In this document: positions 24,190 through 37,700 of the stretch, piece after piece
Layout of the letters: the number at the start of each line of letters is the position of its first letter
Numbering within the stretch: position 1 is the first letter of the stretch
Origin: Homalodisca vitripennis
Taxonomy: Eukaryota; Arthropoda; Insecta; Hemiptera; Cicadellidae
Reading direction: 5' to 3'
Assembly: GCF_021130785.1 (NCBI RefSeq)
Contig: NC_060213.1
Coordinates: forward strand, 67,781,001-67,845,000
Length of the DNA: 64,000 bases
Translations under genes and position numbers: made by a program
The notes under the pieces: generated by a model
What the model was told of the DNA's origin: nothing
What the model saw: only the letters and a program-made list of their open reading frames with translations
The model's database searches: none

Positions 24190-24715
24190 CGTTGTCAACG
24201 CCAGAGATCATATTCTTTTAGTCCATCGTGTTGCTTTTAAACGTCCTCCTTTTTGGCCAGAAAAACCGAGCTTGTGGTCTGTCCAGGCCGACACTTAATT
24301 CACAATTTACGACGTCACGAAGTAGGTAACGAATTTCCACCATGTTGTTTCTTAATTAGACCCACGCAATGCTGTATAAATCAAGGATATCATAAAAAGT
24401 ACCCCTATATAAAATACATACACGTTTTTACGTACAAAATTAATCCCAAGATTATCTCCATCTGAAGAACAACGAGTGTGCAAATTGGCCAGCGAAAAAG
24501 ATCTGGGTGACCGCAAACTATCAGTCTCTCCGCTCTCTTGCTGGTGTGTCCGTCTTGCAGGATAACCTCCTACGGCAGCTCTGGCTTAACAACGCAGTTG
24601 GAATTGACACTCGAAAAACTGTCGGAAACTCTCGGACAAGAATGTTAGATGGGGCTCTATGTACACCATCGATCTCACCTTGCTCAAGTTTTTGATCTCG
24701 TAGCTCTAACCATAA
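24190..24715 (+). pseudogene. Gypsy gag remnant
   Basis: Frames in sequence give FKRPPFWPEKPSLW (about 24237-24280), a block starting SEEQRV near 24460 and a SLAGVS...LLRQLWLNN block (about 24525-24597). These are conserved blocks of insect Ty3/gypsy gag proteins of this group. Several stops and shifts break it; no zinc knuckle is seen. Confidence 0.7.
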
Positions 24716-24914
24716 TTACAACCATATTAGTTTAGGTCCTACATCGAACGCTTTATCTTCGGATCGGGTTTGCTAGTACCATAAATTAAACCATAAATTA
24801 ATTGTGTTCCACTTTGCAGTTTTTCGGAAAAACGATAAAAACAGTTCATAAGGACAGCCTCCGGCTGTTTTTAATTTAAAGCCGCCTCATTTTAGTTGAT
24901 AAAGCATCAAAACA

Positions 24915-25240
24915 CAGATTTTTTGTTGATACTGGTTTTGATTTATAGTGTTTTCCTCGTAGATATTTTCGTTTACGTCATTCTCCTCTGAACAAAGCGG
25001 CAACGACGATAAGTGCCGTAATAGAAGCATAACCAAGACTTTCGGTTCTATAACCTTGTATCTTAACTTGGGACTCAGACGTATCTTCCAATGTCGATTT
25101 AATGTAGCTGATGTGTAAGTGCCTATAATTGGTTCTGATATTCTTGCTCATTATTATGTTTTACCCGACTGCTTTAAAAATCCATGATCGATGAAACTGG
25201 TGTTCGTGCTTCCAGTTAGCCACCAACGTTTTCGCAAAGT
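24915..25240 (+). pseudogene. Gypsy retropepsin remnant
   Basis: The frame contains a RFFVDTG block, the catalytic Asp-Thr-Gly of retroviral-type aspartic proteases (about 24918-24940), followed by a FPRRYFR...SPLNKAATT stretch and, in a shifted frame, an IIGSDILAHY-like segment near 25125-25160. In-frame stops are present. It would process the Gag-Pol polyprotein. Confidence 0.65.
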
Positions 25241-25309
25241 ATCATCAAAATTGTGAGTAATTTTTAACATTTATCTACTCCTATTTTTTTTTAAGATTTT
25301 TTGTTTAAA

Positions 25310-25820
25310 AGCATAAATCAGAGTTTATTTGGTCAGTGTACACCACAAAGGGATGACCTTCTAAGAAGTGACGAAAGTGTTAAATTGCTGCTTGGATAGA
25401 TAGAGCTTGTGATAATAAGCAGGCAGCGACCTTTCTCTCCATGACATCTCCTTAGAATAGAAAGCAAGAAGAGGTCGTCAAACACCATTAAGGTTTAAAC
25501 ATAGCCTACTCCAAAAGGTTGCTTTTAAACATCTCTTTATAATGCTAGATGTACGGTGACACGAGTGTGTACGAGAACTGAAGTAAACGAAATGCGGTTT
25601 ATCATAGTTGAAAACCTGCTCTTAATTCAGGTATGCGAGAGATCAGCTGGGACATTTTGAGGATCGGATTACTAATACCATCATAAAATGGGGACTCAAA
25701 GTTAGAGGCATGAGGGATGAATCTGCGATAAACATTGCATTTCAAGAAGACGACAAAGTTCATGAACTGTTTTTGGTAATGCGAAATCTTTATATGCGTT
25801 AATACGTTCAATTAGAGGTC
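25310..25820 (-). pseudogene. Gypsy reverse transcriptase/RNase H remnant, inverted
   Basis: Minus-strand frames show KDFALPKTVHEL and YRRFIPHAS (25602-25811), the RT thumb region of gypsy elements, then an AFYSKEMS stretch (about 25460) and an FVVYTDQ block (about 25345), the RNase H start. The order is right for one pol gene, but the orientation is opposite to gag and protease on either side. Confidence 0.7.
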
Positions 25821-26074
25821 GAATACCAACAACAGAAATGTTCTGACCAGCTTTCATTCTGTAAGAAGTACCTGCATCTGTTCCTACTGTCGTGACTGTT
25901 CCTACTATTCCCTGCCACCTTTACCTACGTCTATTTCGCTTCTAGTTCAAGAACGTACAAGCCGTTCTGGAAGAAGATGTTTTGGAAGTATAGCCAAAAC
26001 CACTGCCCAGAGCAGAGTCACAATAACGCCACATGGTTCGGTGCCTAGCAATCATCACATGTTATTAAATGTTA

Positions 26075-27519
26075 TTTTTAAGACATCATTTTTATACTTT
26101 TAATATTTTAGGACAGTCATTATTGCACTCAATATAAACACACTTTTTATTAACATGTATATCCAAGTGCTATTTATTTTAATAGGAATCAACCGAACAT
26201 GTTTTTATATGGGTAGATTTATTTTCTTTAATATGTATATAAAATAGATATCTCACAATTCCGATGTAACCTTATCGTATATCAAATAAATCTAATTTCA
26301 ATTAAGTGCATATCATATATTTTTGCTACAAAGAGACATTATATGGACTTTGGAAAAGGAAAGGGATGTATAAAAAAATTATATTTATGAGGAGACGTGA
26401 AGAGAATAAGAGTGATTAAAAAATAGATTTCAAACCCTTTGGCTTATTTTGGCAACACCTAAGACACCATCAATTACTGTATTTAAATTTGTACAATTCA
26501 AGTTGTATTTTTGCTAAAGTAAACTTAGATACACTGTATTATTTACGATGTAAACACGAAATATACACAGTACATTTTTGTAATTCTGAAGTAAAGATAG
26601 TAAGGAATGAACCTGTCAAGATAACAATGCTGTTGTCATGTCTACTATAAATAAAACAACAATCGCCAATCGACCAAGAGGAATAAAGACTCGATTATAC
26701 CGTGTCTTTGTGTCTTTGTTCTTAGACACTCATTGTTACTAACCGATAAACGATCTAAGGTTTGTATTAGTATTTCAAAGTGTTTTATTCTATTTTTATA
26801 TATTTATACAAACCAATGATAATTTTTACGTCAACACATGGTCTTTATTAAATAACGAAGAGAAATTGCAAATTAGCACGCACAAATAGTTGTATATTAA
26901 CTGTTATTTTATAGTTTTAAATGTAAAATGTATAGATTCAGTTAAATACTATCTTTAACTTTTCACAACGTATTCTAATAAAAAATAAACTTTTCAAAGA
27001 AAAGTTATAAAACATTGTATTTCCTAATAATAGAATAATTACTTCGTTGATTTGCTACCTAAACTAAATCACATTCTAATATTTAATTAAAATAAGTGTC
27101 AAATATATTCAGCATTTTATAGCAACTCATAAAACAAATTTAATACTTTCCAAATTATTCCTTCAATCATATAATAACATAATGATTATTTGCATCAGAG
27201 CCTCGCAAAGAAGAACCTAAGAAAGTATAAAAGTTTTGCGATTGATATCGGTGTTGTTTCTTTGATTCAAATATAATCCATTTTACTACTATAAAATTAC
27301 TAAATAATATATAATCTACGTAGAGATTCACAGAATATTTACGTTAAATTATGGGCATGATATTCTAAATTTTAAACAAAATAGATTTAATTTGATATGT
27401 TGAAAAAGAAAATATACAAAATAAAACCTTCACCTATACGTAAATATCTCTCAAATTATTTTTATTGGACCTTTTTTTATTTATTATAGTTCGTGATTGC
27501 AGACACATCGTGTAACTTC
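26075..27519. other. AT-rich stretch, no gene seen
   Basis: No ORF above background or repeat structure was recognised. Confidence 0.55.
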
Positions 27520-28760
27520 TTAATCAGTATCGGCTATCAAGAACACATAAATTATTGAATGTTTGACGTCAGGTTTTATTGTTAGTTCACTTTTCAGAAG
27601 TGGCAACAAAATCAGCCTAACATGAACTGATAATTGACTACAAATTTGGTTTTCTAATTTAATGTATAGAACCTCAATTAAAATCCTTTTTAAATAATAA
27701 TATTGCGAGTGTAACGTGTTAGCTTCATCGCAAGTCATCCGATTGTCTTTAGACCAACAATGATGTGCAATTTTTAAGATTTCTGTTAGCGCTCTTCTTG
27801 AGTTCTCTTTGTGTTCATTTATCCTCACGTTTAATGGTGTTTTTGTCTCGTGTAAGTATTCCTTATTGCAACTATATTTTATACTGTAAATAAAGTTTCT
27901 GGAATTCTGTGTTCCAATTTTATGTTTGTTTTTATGAGATTATTTAACTAAGAGTATTGTGTGTTTTAAACACGATTTTAATGTTGTTTTTTCAACCTCC
28001 TCGTCTCACTTCTCGTATAATCTGGGCCTTTGGGTGTTTTCTTTCCAAAAAACCGTAGTCGTAAGGACATTCATATGTCCTAAGAAAAACTAATAAAATA
28101 AGCACGTTTTTGACTTCCACTTCCATTGCAGGTAGATGGAAGGAGGAATACTATTAATATTATTTAAGAACTCATTTAATTTAGTGTCTAAACTTGGTAA
28201 ACAACAAAGAAAGCATCCACCAAACCTCCGGTTTGAACTGAGCTAAAGCCAAGGGTTTTGCTCAAATTCCTACATACATACACTGGTGAAAATAGGAATC
28301 GGTGGAGAACCCATTGCCTTGCTTCATTTGAACAGTAAATTTTACCCTGTAACACAAAATAATAATTCTAACCGTTCTATAATTACCGACGCAGACACTT
28401 TAGTCCTTTTACTTAATTTTTTGTCATCATTGAGACGTAATTCAATGATTTAGAGAGTTTCTGGAACTGGTACATTTGTGAATAGACTTTCAACTTCAAA
28501 GATACTAGTTTGTCAGTTTTACTCATCTTAAGGAATTATGGCTTCCCTACAATATTTTTAAAATATATGATGAATGAGTCAGTTTCTTCTACTAATGGCA
28601 AAATATATGAAAGGACGCTAGACAATATCCTGCATGGTGCATTGCGAAAAGTGATTATAGGCCGAAGAGGGATGGCAGGTTATTGGTTTTGGGAAGGCCA
28701 TATACAAGGGGGATTTTGAAATAATGAAGAGTTAATTTATTTCCTAATTTATCTGAATAA
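27520..28760 (-). mobile_element. Penelope-like element remnant (RT plus GIY-YIG endonuclease)
   Basis: Read on the minus strand from 28760 downwards. A YGLPK stretch (about 28720) is followed by SLFTNVPV (about 28460-28490), the classic RT motif of Penelope-like elements, then a diverged palm (about 28200-28330) and a LNEFLNNINS block (about 28170). The C-terminal part (27520-27900) has a degenerate GIY-YIG nuclease: a C-N-K-E-Y-L-H-E-T stretch where the family has CGKxYIGET, then RINEHK, then a W-x5-R-M-x-C-D-E-A block. Several stops break the RT, while the last 102 codons (27520-27828) remain open. In intact elements RT and nuclease act together in target-primed insertion. Confidence 0.75.
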
Positions 28761-31100
28761 TGTTCTCTGTGTTTTCTTACAGTGCTTGCTACTATAAGTT
28801 CAAATAAACTAGGTGGCACTTTGTTTAAAACTGTATATTAGCCAGTATCTAAAGTTTACGTAATTATTTCCTGGTGTTTAGTTTCTTATTTACGATTGAC
28901 ACAACGCTCTGGTATGTTTTGTTCACTTTAACTTAGGCTGAAGACATGCATTACTGTAATCATTTACCTAAATAAGAATTCCCATGGCTAACACCTGTAA
29001 GAGGCCAGGTTATTTTAGAGCCTAGAGTCTTCCAAGAAGTGTTGCAGAGCTAGACACTAGTGACTGTTGTGGAATATTTGGGAGCAGATAATATCAAAAT
29101 TAATTCGAATTCCATACCCGAGGCTTTATTGTTCCACCAAAGCACCTAAACACTGTGGTCTTTCTGTGTATCCGCAGGTTTAACCAATATATGTATAATA
29201 GAACTTTAGCTGAAAGCTGAATTTCTAAATAAGCAATATTAATTTCATTATTGTGTATGTCACTCTATGTTAATTTAGATGAGAATTGTCGAAAACATTT
29301 AAATTATTTCGGAGGATAACCATGATAGTTAAGATGAAACTACAGAAAAAATTATAAAAAAACTGACTACAATAAACATTTAAAGGCTTAGTGACGCATA
29401 TGCCTTGAAATTTTCTGTGCAACCTCGGTTAAGCCAGGTGTGGCGCACTTCAACGTTTTGTTTTGTAAAATAAAAAAACTGCATTCAAGCATTTTCTTCC
29501 AAACAAAAATTGAAATTCATACCCAGTTTTTTACGTCAATTAAATTTTAGCTTTATACTGAATTACATTAAATCATTTCTTTGTATATTAATTTGATTAC
29601 CGCTATCAATTACATAAATAATTAATATAAAAAATTGAATATGGTTAAATATGAGTATTTATTAATAACTAGTACAATGAAGTACAACTCATTCCTTAGC
29701 CTGTTTTAATATTTCACAATTTAGCGGTGGTATGTTTTAGATTTTATTTAGTAATTTATATATATGAAGTGAAAGCGTTCACTGTAAAGGGAGTTAAAAT
29801 ATTTGTTCAATTACCTGTGCACACTGTAACGATACACTCACAGACGTGTAATGTGGGTATTTACATGCGAGTTCGCTGACTTTACTGAATTGTGCAGTGG
29901 TTAAAGGGGCCAAAGCACGTTTTGTTATTGAACGCAAAAGCTTTGTAATATGTAAACTTTATATAGTAAAATGTCAAGAGTTTGGAAAGATATAATGTAA
30001 CCTTATAGCTAGTGCACTCCAGATCATTGGTTTTTAAAGAATTTAATTTTACTTTTCAGTAGGTTTTCCGATATTGCATAAATACAATTGAAGCTTCATG
30101 CAATCCACGGTCAGTTCTTTCTCGTGATATGTGCGGATAGACATATGAAAAATCTAGATTTTCATGATCAATAGTGATAGGAATTCCTGACGATCTGCTA
30201 GGAATTGTCTAATACGATGCTAATTGTAATTTATGACAAAAAAATACAGCTTAAAATCCATAAAAACGATAAAAAGATGACAAAGTCTTTAAGAAAAGCC
30301 AAACTGATCTCCGTCCTGTGACAGCTGCCGTCGCCTCAACGTTAAATAATGACCTTGACCTCTGAGTTCATCAATCTTGTCTGACATATACAGCTTGTTT
30401 TATGTCCAGATCAAACATTTATTTTATTGATTACGTAGTCACAAATATTCAATGTACTTTATTTTAGCCGTACATAGCTTACAGGTTGTGTATGAAATGT
30501 AAATTTAAATATTAACATTTGTTAAACTGATAAAACGCTTTTTATATCATTAATAAATTATGAAATTCTCCCCCCCCACACACACAGCATTATATGCTTC
30601 AATAATATTATTAATTTAATCTCTTACATAAGAGATGCAGTTTCTTTAAAAAAACATTGATCTAGGGAGAAACAAAGAAATACTTCATCATAGGGGTAAT
30701 GGTGGTGGGAGGGAACAGAGCTTCCCACGTCCAGATAAAGGACGATCTCGACTTGCACTAACCAAACTGGCATGATATTTCTAAGCAACAAATATTAACC
30801 AAGAATAATTTGTAATCAATCTGGGAAGAATCCCAGTGTAAAAATAATCTTTCGATCAGTACAAACTTTGATGTTCTTATAGTACAAGAACGTTACAAAA
30901 ATTACCATAGAAATTGGGTGTTACAAATATTGAGGGAAATTAGGTTTTCAGAGCCCTTTTTTGTGTTGTCGGTTTATGTACATGACAAAAAGTTTACGCA
31001 AAGCCACAAAGCATCACTTATGAATGAAATATATGAAATAATAATTTAAGTTACAAATTAAATGAGTAATTTGTACCACCTTTAGGTAGTAAATAATTGT
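28761..31100. other. AT-rich stretch with minor repeats, no gene seen
   Basis: It contains a C-run/CA tract at about 30568-30588 and a dispersed-repeat fragment at 30270-30430 (listed separately). No coding signal was recognised. Confidence 0.5.
30270..30430. repeat. Dispersed repeat, copy A (partner at 55165-55345)
   Basis: Shares with the 55-kb copy a GTGACAG box, an AAATAATG(A/G)CCT box, TTCATCAATCTTGTCTGACA-type sequence (TTCTTCAATC... in the partner) and a TTTTATGT(C/T)CAGATCAA box, in the same order and spacing. The family is not recognised; it is a non-coding, SINE- or MITE-like candidate. Confidence 0.7.
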
Positions 31101-31356
31101 CAATTGTTGTTACCAACCACTTGAGTTATTAATTAACTCCAGAGTAATCAGAAATCAACGGATAAGGCGGATAATCAACGAGTAACTGATAAGGATAAGA
31201 ATGTTCTGTATTTATCTGCCAATTAATTGTTGTTACCAACCACTGGAGTTATTACTCAACGCCAGAGTAATCAGAAAACAACGAATAACGCGGATAAGGC
31301 GGATAATCAACGAGTAACTGATAAGGATAAGAATGTTCTGTATTTATCTGCCAATA
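31101..31356. repeat. Tandem duplication, unit about 125 bp
   Basis: Two adjacent copies (31101-31222 and 31223-31356) share GTTGTTACCAACCACT, CAGAGTAATCAGAAA, GATAATCAACGAGTAACTGA and the ending TCTGTATTTATCTGCCAAT. Copy 2 has a short internal duplication of the GCGGATAAGGCGGATAA part. Similarity is high, so the duplication is young. Confidence 0.9.
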
Positions 31357-33249
31357 TAGAATCTGAGAAGATACATCGTTAACTAATATATCTTAGTATG
31401 AGTACTATACCTACAATAAAAAACCTATATTAAAGGAAGTGCATATTGTGATATGAAGTTCTTCAAAATGGCTGAAATATGATAGTTTAACTTGCATAAG
31501 AATACAAACAAATTTTCTTTTCAGCCCTATAAACAATACTTATAATATATTTATTCCAACGAATTTTCTTAAAAATAGGAAAATTATCGAATTTTAATTT
31601 GAAAATATTGTAGAAGAGTTACGTTATTCTAGTGCGAAAAATATTTATAATCGAATCATAGACTACGAGCAGAATACCTTATATAGGTGTGTTTTTTGTT
31701 TAGGAACAATCCTGTGGATAAGGATTACACTTAAAATAAAGTGAATGTGGAAAGTGTCTTTAAAGATGTATTAAAGTTTACAGTGAAACAGCGATCTTCG
31801 AGTAAATTTTGATACGTCTGTTTTAATACAGATTCACATGAAAAATTTTTAAACATGATAATAGAGATCATTATCAAATTGGCATGTAGGAAAATTTCAA
31901 TGCCACGTGGAGTAGTGATTCTATCCTCGGTTAGTATGTATTAAGATGATATAAACACTATTCCCATTTACTTCAACAAGTTATATGTATAGGCTGATTT
32001 AACACTTAAAGAAAACACTGCAGTTCACAGCATCCCACTTAAATTCCTTTTTCATATACTCGTATCTCAGATTACGTATGTCATGTAAACTTCTTGTACC
32101 CATGTAATTTTATTTGGCATCACTAGGCTTCAATCGCCACCACTGTTCTCCTTAGTTGGCAGTTGTCAGCTGAGTAATAAAGAATTTTATTTGTCTTGAA
32201 GTTCAGTGGGCCCCTATTTGCCGCCACATTTGTTTTCCCCATTGTATATATTTGATTATATTGGTTGTAATATCACTTTTTTATTAGTTTTTTAATAATT
32301 TTCGTAATTTGTCTTATTGCCGAACACAATAAAAAAGTTATACAATTATGTAAAACCAGTGTTTTGAATTAGATAGACTGCATTTTTATGGTCACATTTT
32401 GTCTCAGTTTGCGAGTTTGTATAAAATACGTCATAATTACGGTAGAATAAATACATCCATATATTGTTCCTATATCCAATAAAGCGTTAGCTTCAATATA
32501 GTTTTGCATCTAAAACTTTTAAAAACCTCACACACATGGCTATATTCAAATATTTTACATTTTCCCCCAAAATTAAAGAAAAATTTATAATTTTTAATTT
32601 TTACTGCTTTTAACCAGTACTGTATACCAAGCTGTAGCACACATTAATAGTATAAAGAAACAAAAAACTTACATAATTACAATTAATCCATATTTACATT
32701 TTAGCGCGGTTTTAAAAGGAGTTGTAGTTGACCCCTGTGTGGCTGTTGAAGAACAAAAATATATTATGCCTTTAGAAGGTATAAGCACATGCATGACTAC
32801 AAAGTAAGGGCGTGGCTGTCACATTGGTCAAAGGTCATCACGCCATGCTTATTAGTCATATTTGGATTCATAAGTGGTATAACACTCTCTTTGCCTGTCT
32901 TGTCCTGTTTATCTCTACTTTGTGAACGACACAAACAAGAATCGATAAGTCTGAATAAAATATGATTATATTTTTAAATGAAGATGATTATATCACCGCA
33001 TAGGCGAACCAGACAAAGATACTGGTTGCCATGGCTTCAAACAATCGTCATAAATCAACAAATTATCGCAACACTTATATAATGCCACGTTATGTTTTTT
33101 TCCTCTATTTATTGTGGCCAAAGAAAAATCCTCAAAAATTCTCTTCAATTTTTTATAAAAATAAATGGTTTATACGATGTATGAAAGGACCGCACATGAA
33201 TGGTCTTTACAGCACTTTAACAGTAATTAATTTTAATTGTACTGCATAA

Positions 33250-33294
33250 CATTGGCAGTGGCCAATCTGAAATCTAAGCGGCCAATTGCCAATG
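33250..33294. other. Hairpin-forming palindrome, about 14-bp arms
   Basis: CATTGGCAGTGGCC and GGCCAATTGCCAATG are near-perfect inverted copies (one position differs plus one extra base), separated by 16 nt. Confidence 0.6.
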
Positions 33295-34721
33295 GTATTA
33301 AGGTTTATTATAAACTTTGTGTTCACAGAAGCCATTGAACCAAGTAATACCATATTAATAATAAATTATTTGTGTTACTTACAAATAATTCAGCAACTAG
33401 TTCTTTGCATAATTCCTCTTCGCCTCGTAGAAGCAGTCAGTTGCTGCCTTAGCAATAATAAACTATAGATGGCCTCTTTCAATGCGGCTCATCTATAGCA
33501 CAGTTTCCGTGACTTAATCGTTTGCCGGTGAAGTTGTCAGACGACCATATGGAATGGGGTTCACTATAACCGTGCTTTCCTAGAAGGCAACCGCAGCTGA
33601 AACCTTTGCTCATTTTGCGTGATGTAAACGTTCGACGAGATAAGAATAACTAGCAAATTGGCTGATTGTAGTATGTAATATGATGGTGTGTAAATTTCCT
33701 TTTCTACATTAGCCATTAGCATTAAGACTGTTACAATAGAAACAATAGATATGAACATATTTCTGTTACAAGGATCGTACTCAAGGATGAACTCAATGAT
33801 ACGGCTCAATAATTATCGTAATAGGATAGGTTGTTTTACACCATTTTTAAAAAAATACATCCAGGATAAATAATTTTTTTTAGTTATTAAAATAGAAAAT
33901 TAATTTATTTCATACACTGATGTACTGCTTATTTATCACTATTACACAAAGGCAGTCAGTCATGAAATTTGAGAAGGAATGCAAGGCTTTATTTTGCTTA
34001 CACACACTGCTACAGGAAGACGCACAAGCTGTTGTTATTAGTAGTTATACCTTTAATTTTAATATTATGTTATTAATTTTTTTAAGGGTAGCTTTAGAAC
34101 TTTAGTTTAATGATCAGGAAATTAGGTTGTTTATGTCTATATCCTCCATTGTGAAAGGTCATCTTCATTAAAAATAGTGTGAGAACCTTTTATGCTCTTT
34201 ATCAACAATCACATTACCTTATAATAAAGCTTGCATGCTGCCATGGACTTCTTGATATTTCATATTCGGTGATAAATAACTGTTCCATACAATCAGAAAC
34301 TAAAGTAAAGATATCCACCAGTTCTGCCTTTTCTTCAATAAAAATTATTATTGTATAAAGTTTCAATTTTCCAAAATTGGTTATCTCTAGGGCCAGTAAC
34401 TAGAGCTAACTCAAAAACAAGCGTGTATCCATTGCCTTGCCTTCCTATGGCCTTCGAAAGTTAGAAACTAATGTGTGATTTATGGCAATACTTGTTCTTC
34501 ATTCACCTTTTCCTACGGTAATAGCTGATATTTGATCCATTATTAGATAAATTAGTATTCTCGAAAATCTCGGCGTGTTGAAAGTTTGAAGAATCGGCTT
34601 CACATATTTGAATCATTCTAAATAATTCACCTAATGGCTATTCAATGAACAAGATGAAACTTAAACTGTATAATAATTACGTTTTATTAAAAACATAAAA
34701 ATATTGTTTTCCAGTACATGA

Positions 34722-34765
34722 TGTATGTTTTTGTATGTATGTATGTATGTATTATGTATGTATGA
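34722..34765. repeat. (TATG)n microsatellite
   Basis: About eight TATG/GTAT units with one interruption. Confidence 0.9.
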
Positions 34766-37700
34766 TTTTTTTAATGTGTATATACATATTTATGTATATA
34801 ACGAATTATGGAATTCGTATTCTAAGACGGAACCAAAACTGTGTCTTTATCATTATGATAATGGACATAAAGATTAATAATTTGTTTAGTATTTAGTTTT
34901 TCTGCTAGACAATAAAATAAAAAAAAATTTTGTGGAGACACTTTATTGGAAGAAAGATTGTCTGTCTATAATAAGTAGAGCATTTAAACAAAAGTTATGG
35001 TCGTTTGTTATTCTTGGCTATTATGAATAATAGAAAATAATTTACCTCAATTAATAGAGGTCATTGGTATTTTCTTGAAGTAGGAAATAAAACGTGAAGA
35101 TTTAAAATTGTTCACGAAATTTTTTACCATGGGTAGTAGCTATCTAAAATGTTTTAACTCAGAAAGAGTACATAACAACATTGTTGGTGGCTGTTTCCCT
35201 TTATGTTTGTAATTTTTTAACATTTTAAACTCATAAATATATTATGCTTGCAAATCAGGATCCATAACTTTTTACTTACTCACAATACTGTTATATTTTC
35301 ATAAGTAATATGTTATTATTAAAAATGAACTATTTTGCATGTTTCTTATTTTAAAATTTCATGCTTTAAACATTCTGACATAGTGTGCAAGAGCATACAC
35401 TAATTTATTATTATACTCTAAGAACTATGAAGCTGAGTTTCATGCTGCATTACAAGACAACTTAGGCATACCGCAAGACTGCCTTTCGTACAATTAAGGC
35501 AACTTTTAATGGTAGGACATGAACAGCACTTACGCTAGAACGCTGTTCAACGAGCAAATACGTTACAACATACCCTGGACCCGACGGCAATAAACATACT
35601 TTACACTCTGTGAACAACAATTACTTGTCAGCAGAGTTTCACAAACTGGACTGCCGGTTCTCTCGCAAGATTCTTGTACCGTGAAAATCTCAGTACATAT
35701 TGAAATCAAAGTTATTTTATACTTTTTATTTATTTATAAGCTGAAAATTTTTACCAATAACCACTGTTCTAGGAGATCTTTTGAATAATGTACCTATCGT
35801 GTTAGAGAGTAGTATATCCAACAACTATATGGTTCGCACGGCTTCTTATAGTTGTTAAATTAAAACAGGGCATTACAGGAAGTAAATGTGAAATGGCACA
35901 CTTTCCATGGTTACTTTTATATCACTAAAAAATATTTCATCTTAAGAGCTATTATAAACATATATATATAAAATTAACACTTTTGACATTAATAAAATCA
36001 AATGGAATTTTAACTACTGTGCTACACAGTAAACACAGTTTTATCATATTGATTGATAAAAACTTAAATACTGATATTGTTTGGTTTGGTCTATTCATGA
36101 CGCATTTTAAATATAGTGTTATGAAAAATGTAAACTACCATATTAGATGAGTATGCTTTTGGTATCTGCTGGAACCAAAACCAAACATATGAAAGTTAGT
36201 GTTTGCTTATGGATAAATTTATTTAAACCCTCGCATTCCAAATTTTGTAATGGGTATCTTATATTCCCCTCAATCAATCTTGATTTTCAAATTGTAATAA
36301 AATAATTTACGTGAAAGGCATGGAGAAATCAATAATATACATACATATTTTTAGATGGCTAGGATCATGGTTAATTAGTTTGGAAACGTTTTTGAATTTT
36401 TAACATTCTAAATACGTGTCTGAACTTTTTCGTTAACACAAGAATGTTAATATTTGCAAATTTTACATACGTATATTTCGAATGATGAATATTATTTATG
36501 TATACGGGTGATGGAGAGTATTTAAAACTAAATTATTGAATTTTAAAAGTTAGTGGTCGCGTATAAAAAAATTAAGTAGATAAGTGATCGCGATTTCAGG
36601 AACATATATAAGAATGGATATTTTCATTAAAATTAAGAACACTTGACCTCTGTTATTAAACATTGTAATAAAAATAATACATGTAGCTTTTGACCAATGG
36701 AAATATAACTTAGAAATAATCGGATTCTTATATAATAATATTTTAATCCAATCACATTGTTACGTGCAATTGAAAGAACACTTATTTTATTAATTTTTGG
36801 TTATTATATGATTGTTAAGTATCATTTGTATAATACAGAAATTGAGTATCCGTAATTGAAGCAAAACTATTACAGTTATAACTTTTATAACGTTAATAGA
36901 TTGAGCAGTCAAGGAGCCACTAAGAAAACCACATGGGTAAATAAAACTTATTATAGAATTAGGATTAGCATATTTTCTTACTAAAACATTTTTATTCTGG
37001 TAAACATTTGTGTAAGCTAGATTTAAAAGAATATTAAGTGTTAATTATGTTTTATATTCAACATAAAAAAAATAATTTCATTCTAATTCCAGTGCACGCC
37101 TGTATACCAGAACATGAGTGTACAGAGAACTAAAATAAAACGAATTGCACAGTTTTGTATTAGGTTAAATTATACCAAAGAATTATCTGAATCGCGTTAA
37201 GGTAACACAATAAACAATTCAGTAAGAATTGAGATTAGCCTGGAACACACATATTGGCAGGTTGCATACCTCGAGTTGCGATACGATATCTCATATTATA
37301 ACTGAGGTGATATGTGCTGCTGTTGTTCATAGATTTCCTTTCACCATATATCACATACCGAATCGTTGGGGTGAAAATAAATGACAAGCATTCTTATTCA
37401 TTAGTAATTTTATCGTGGGAAACTATTGAATTTCAAACTTTAAACCTTACCTAAATAAATTAATACATGTATAATAGATTTTTATTTAGTTTTGCAACTT
37501 GGGTTTTAAGTATAAGCAAAACCATAAAACATTTGTCTACATCAAAGTGAGATGACACATGTTTATATTTCTTATATAAACCATCACTTAATGAAATGTA
37601 TTTTTTCTTCAAAGGATTCGTTTTATTAATATAATCAAATCGCTCATGTCTTCAGCCTAGTAAACCATATACAATGTTTCTTTATTTGGAAAGTAACAAT

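Larger units (their letters stand above)
23868..26074 (+). mobile_element. Ty3/gypsy LTR retrotransposon remnant with internal inversion
   Basis: Plus-strand order is: LTR-like repeat copy 1 (23868-23916), a TTGGTGACC primer-binding-type site (about 23939), gag (24190-24715), aspartic protease (24915-25240), a minus-strand RT/RNase H block (25310-25820), the plus-strand end of pol (about 25945-26000), and LTR-like repeat copy 2 (26026-26074). The two LTR-like segments are direct repeats of about 48 bp sharing GGTGCCTAGCAAT and ATCACATGTTATT. The simplest reading is one element whose RT section was inverted and partly deleted. All genes are disrupted. Confidence 0.75.

Noticed and set aside
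28510..28719. Plus-strand ORF of 69 codons
   Set aside because: It overlaps the minus-strand Penelope-like RT region and has no motif of its own.
37088..37200. Weak similarity to the gypsy region at 25.55 kb
   Set aside because: The match is short and gapped, and no RT motif is readable.
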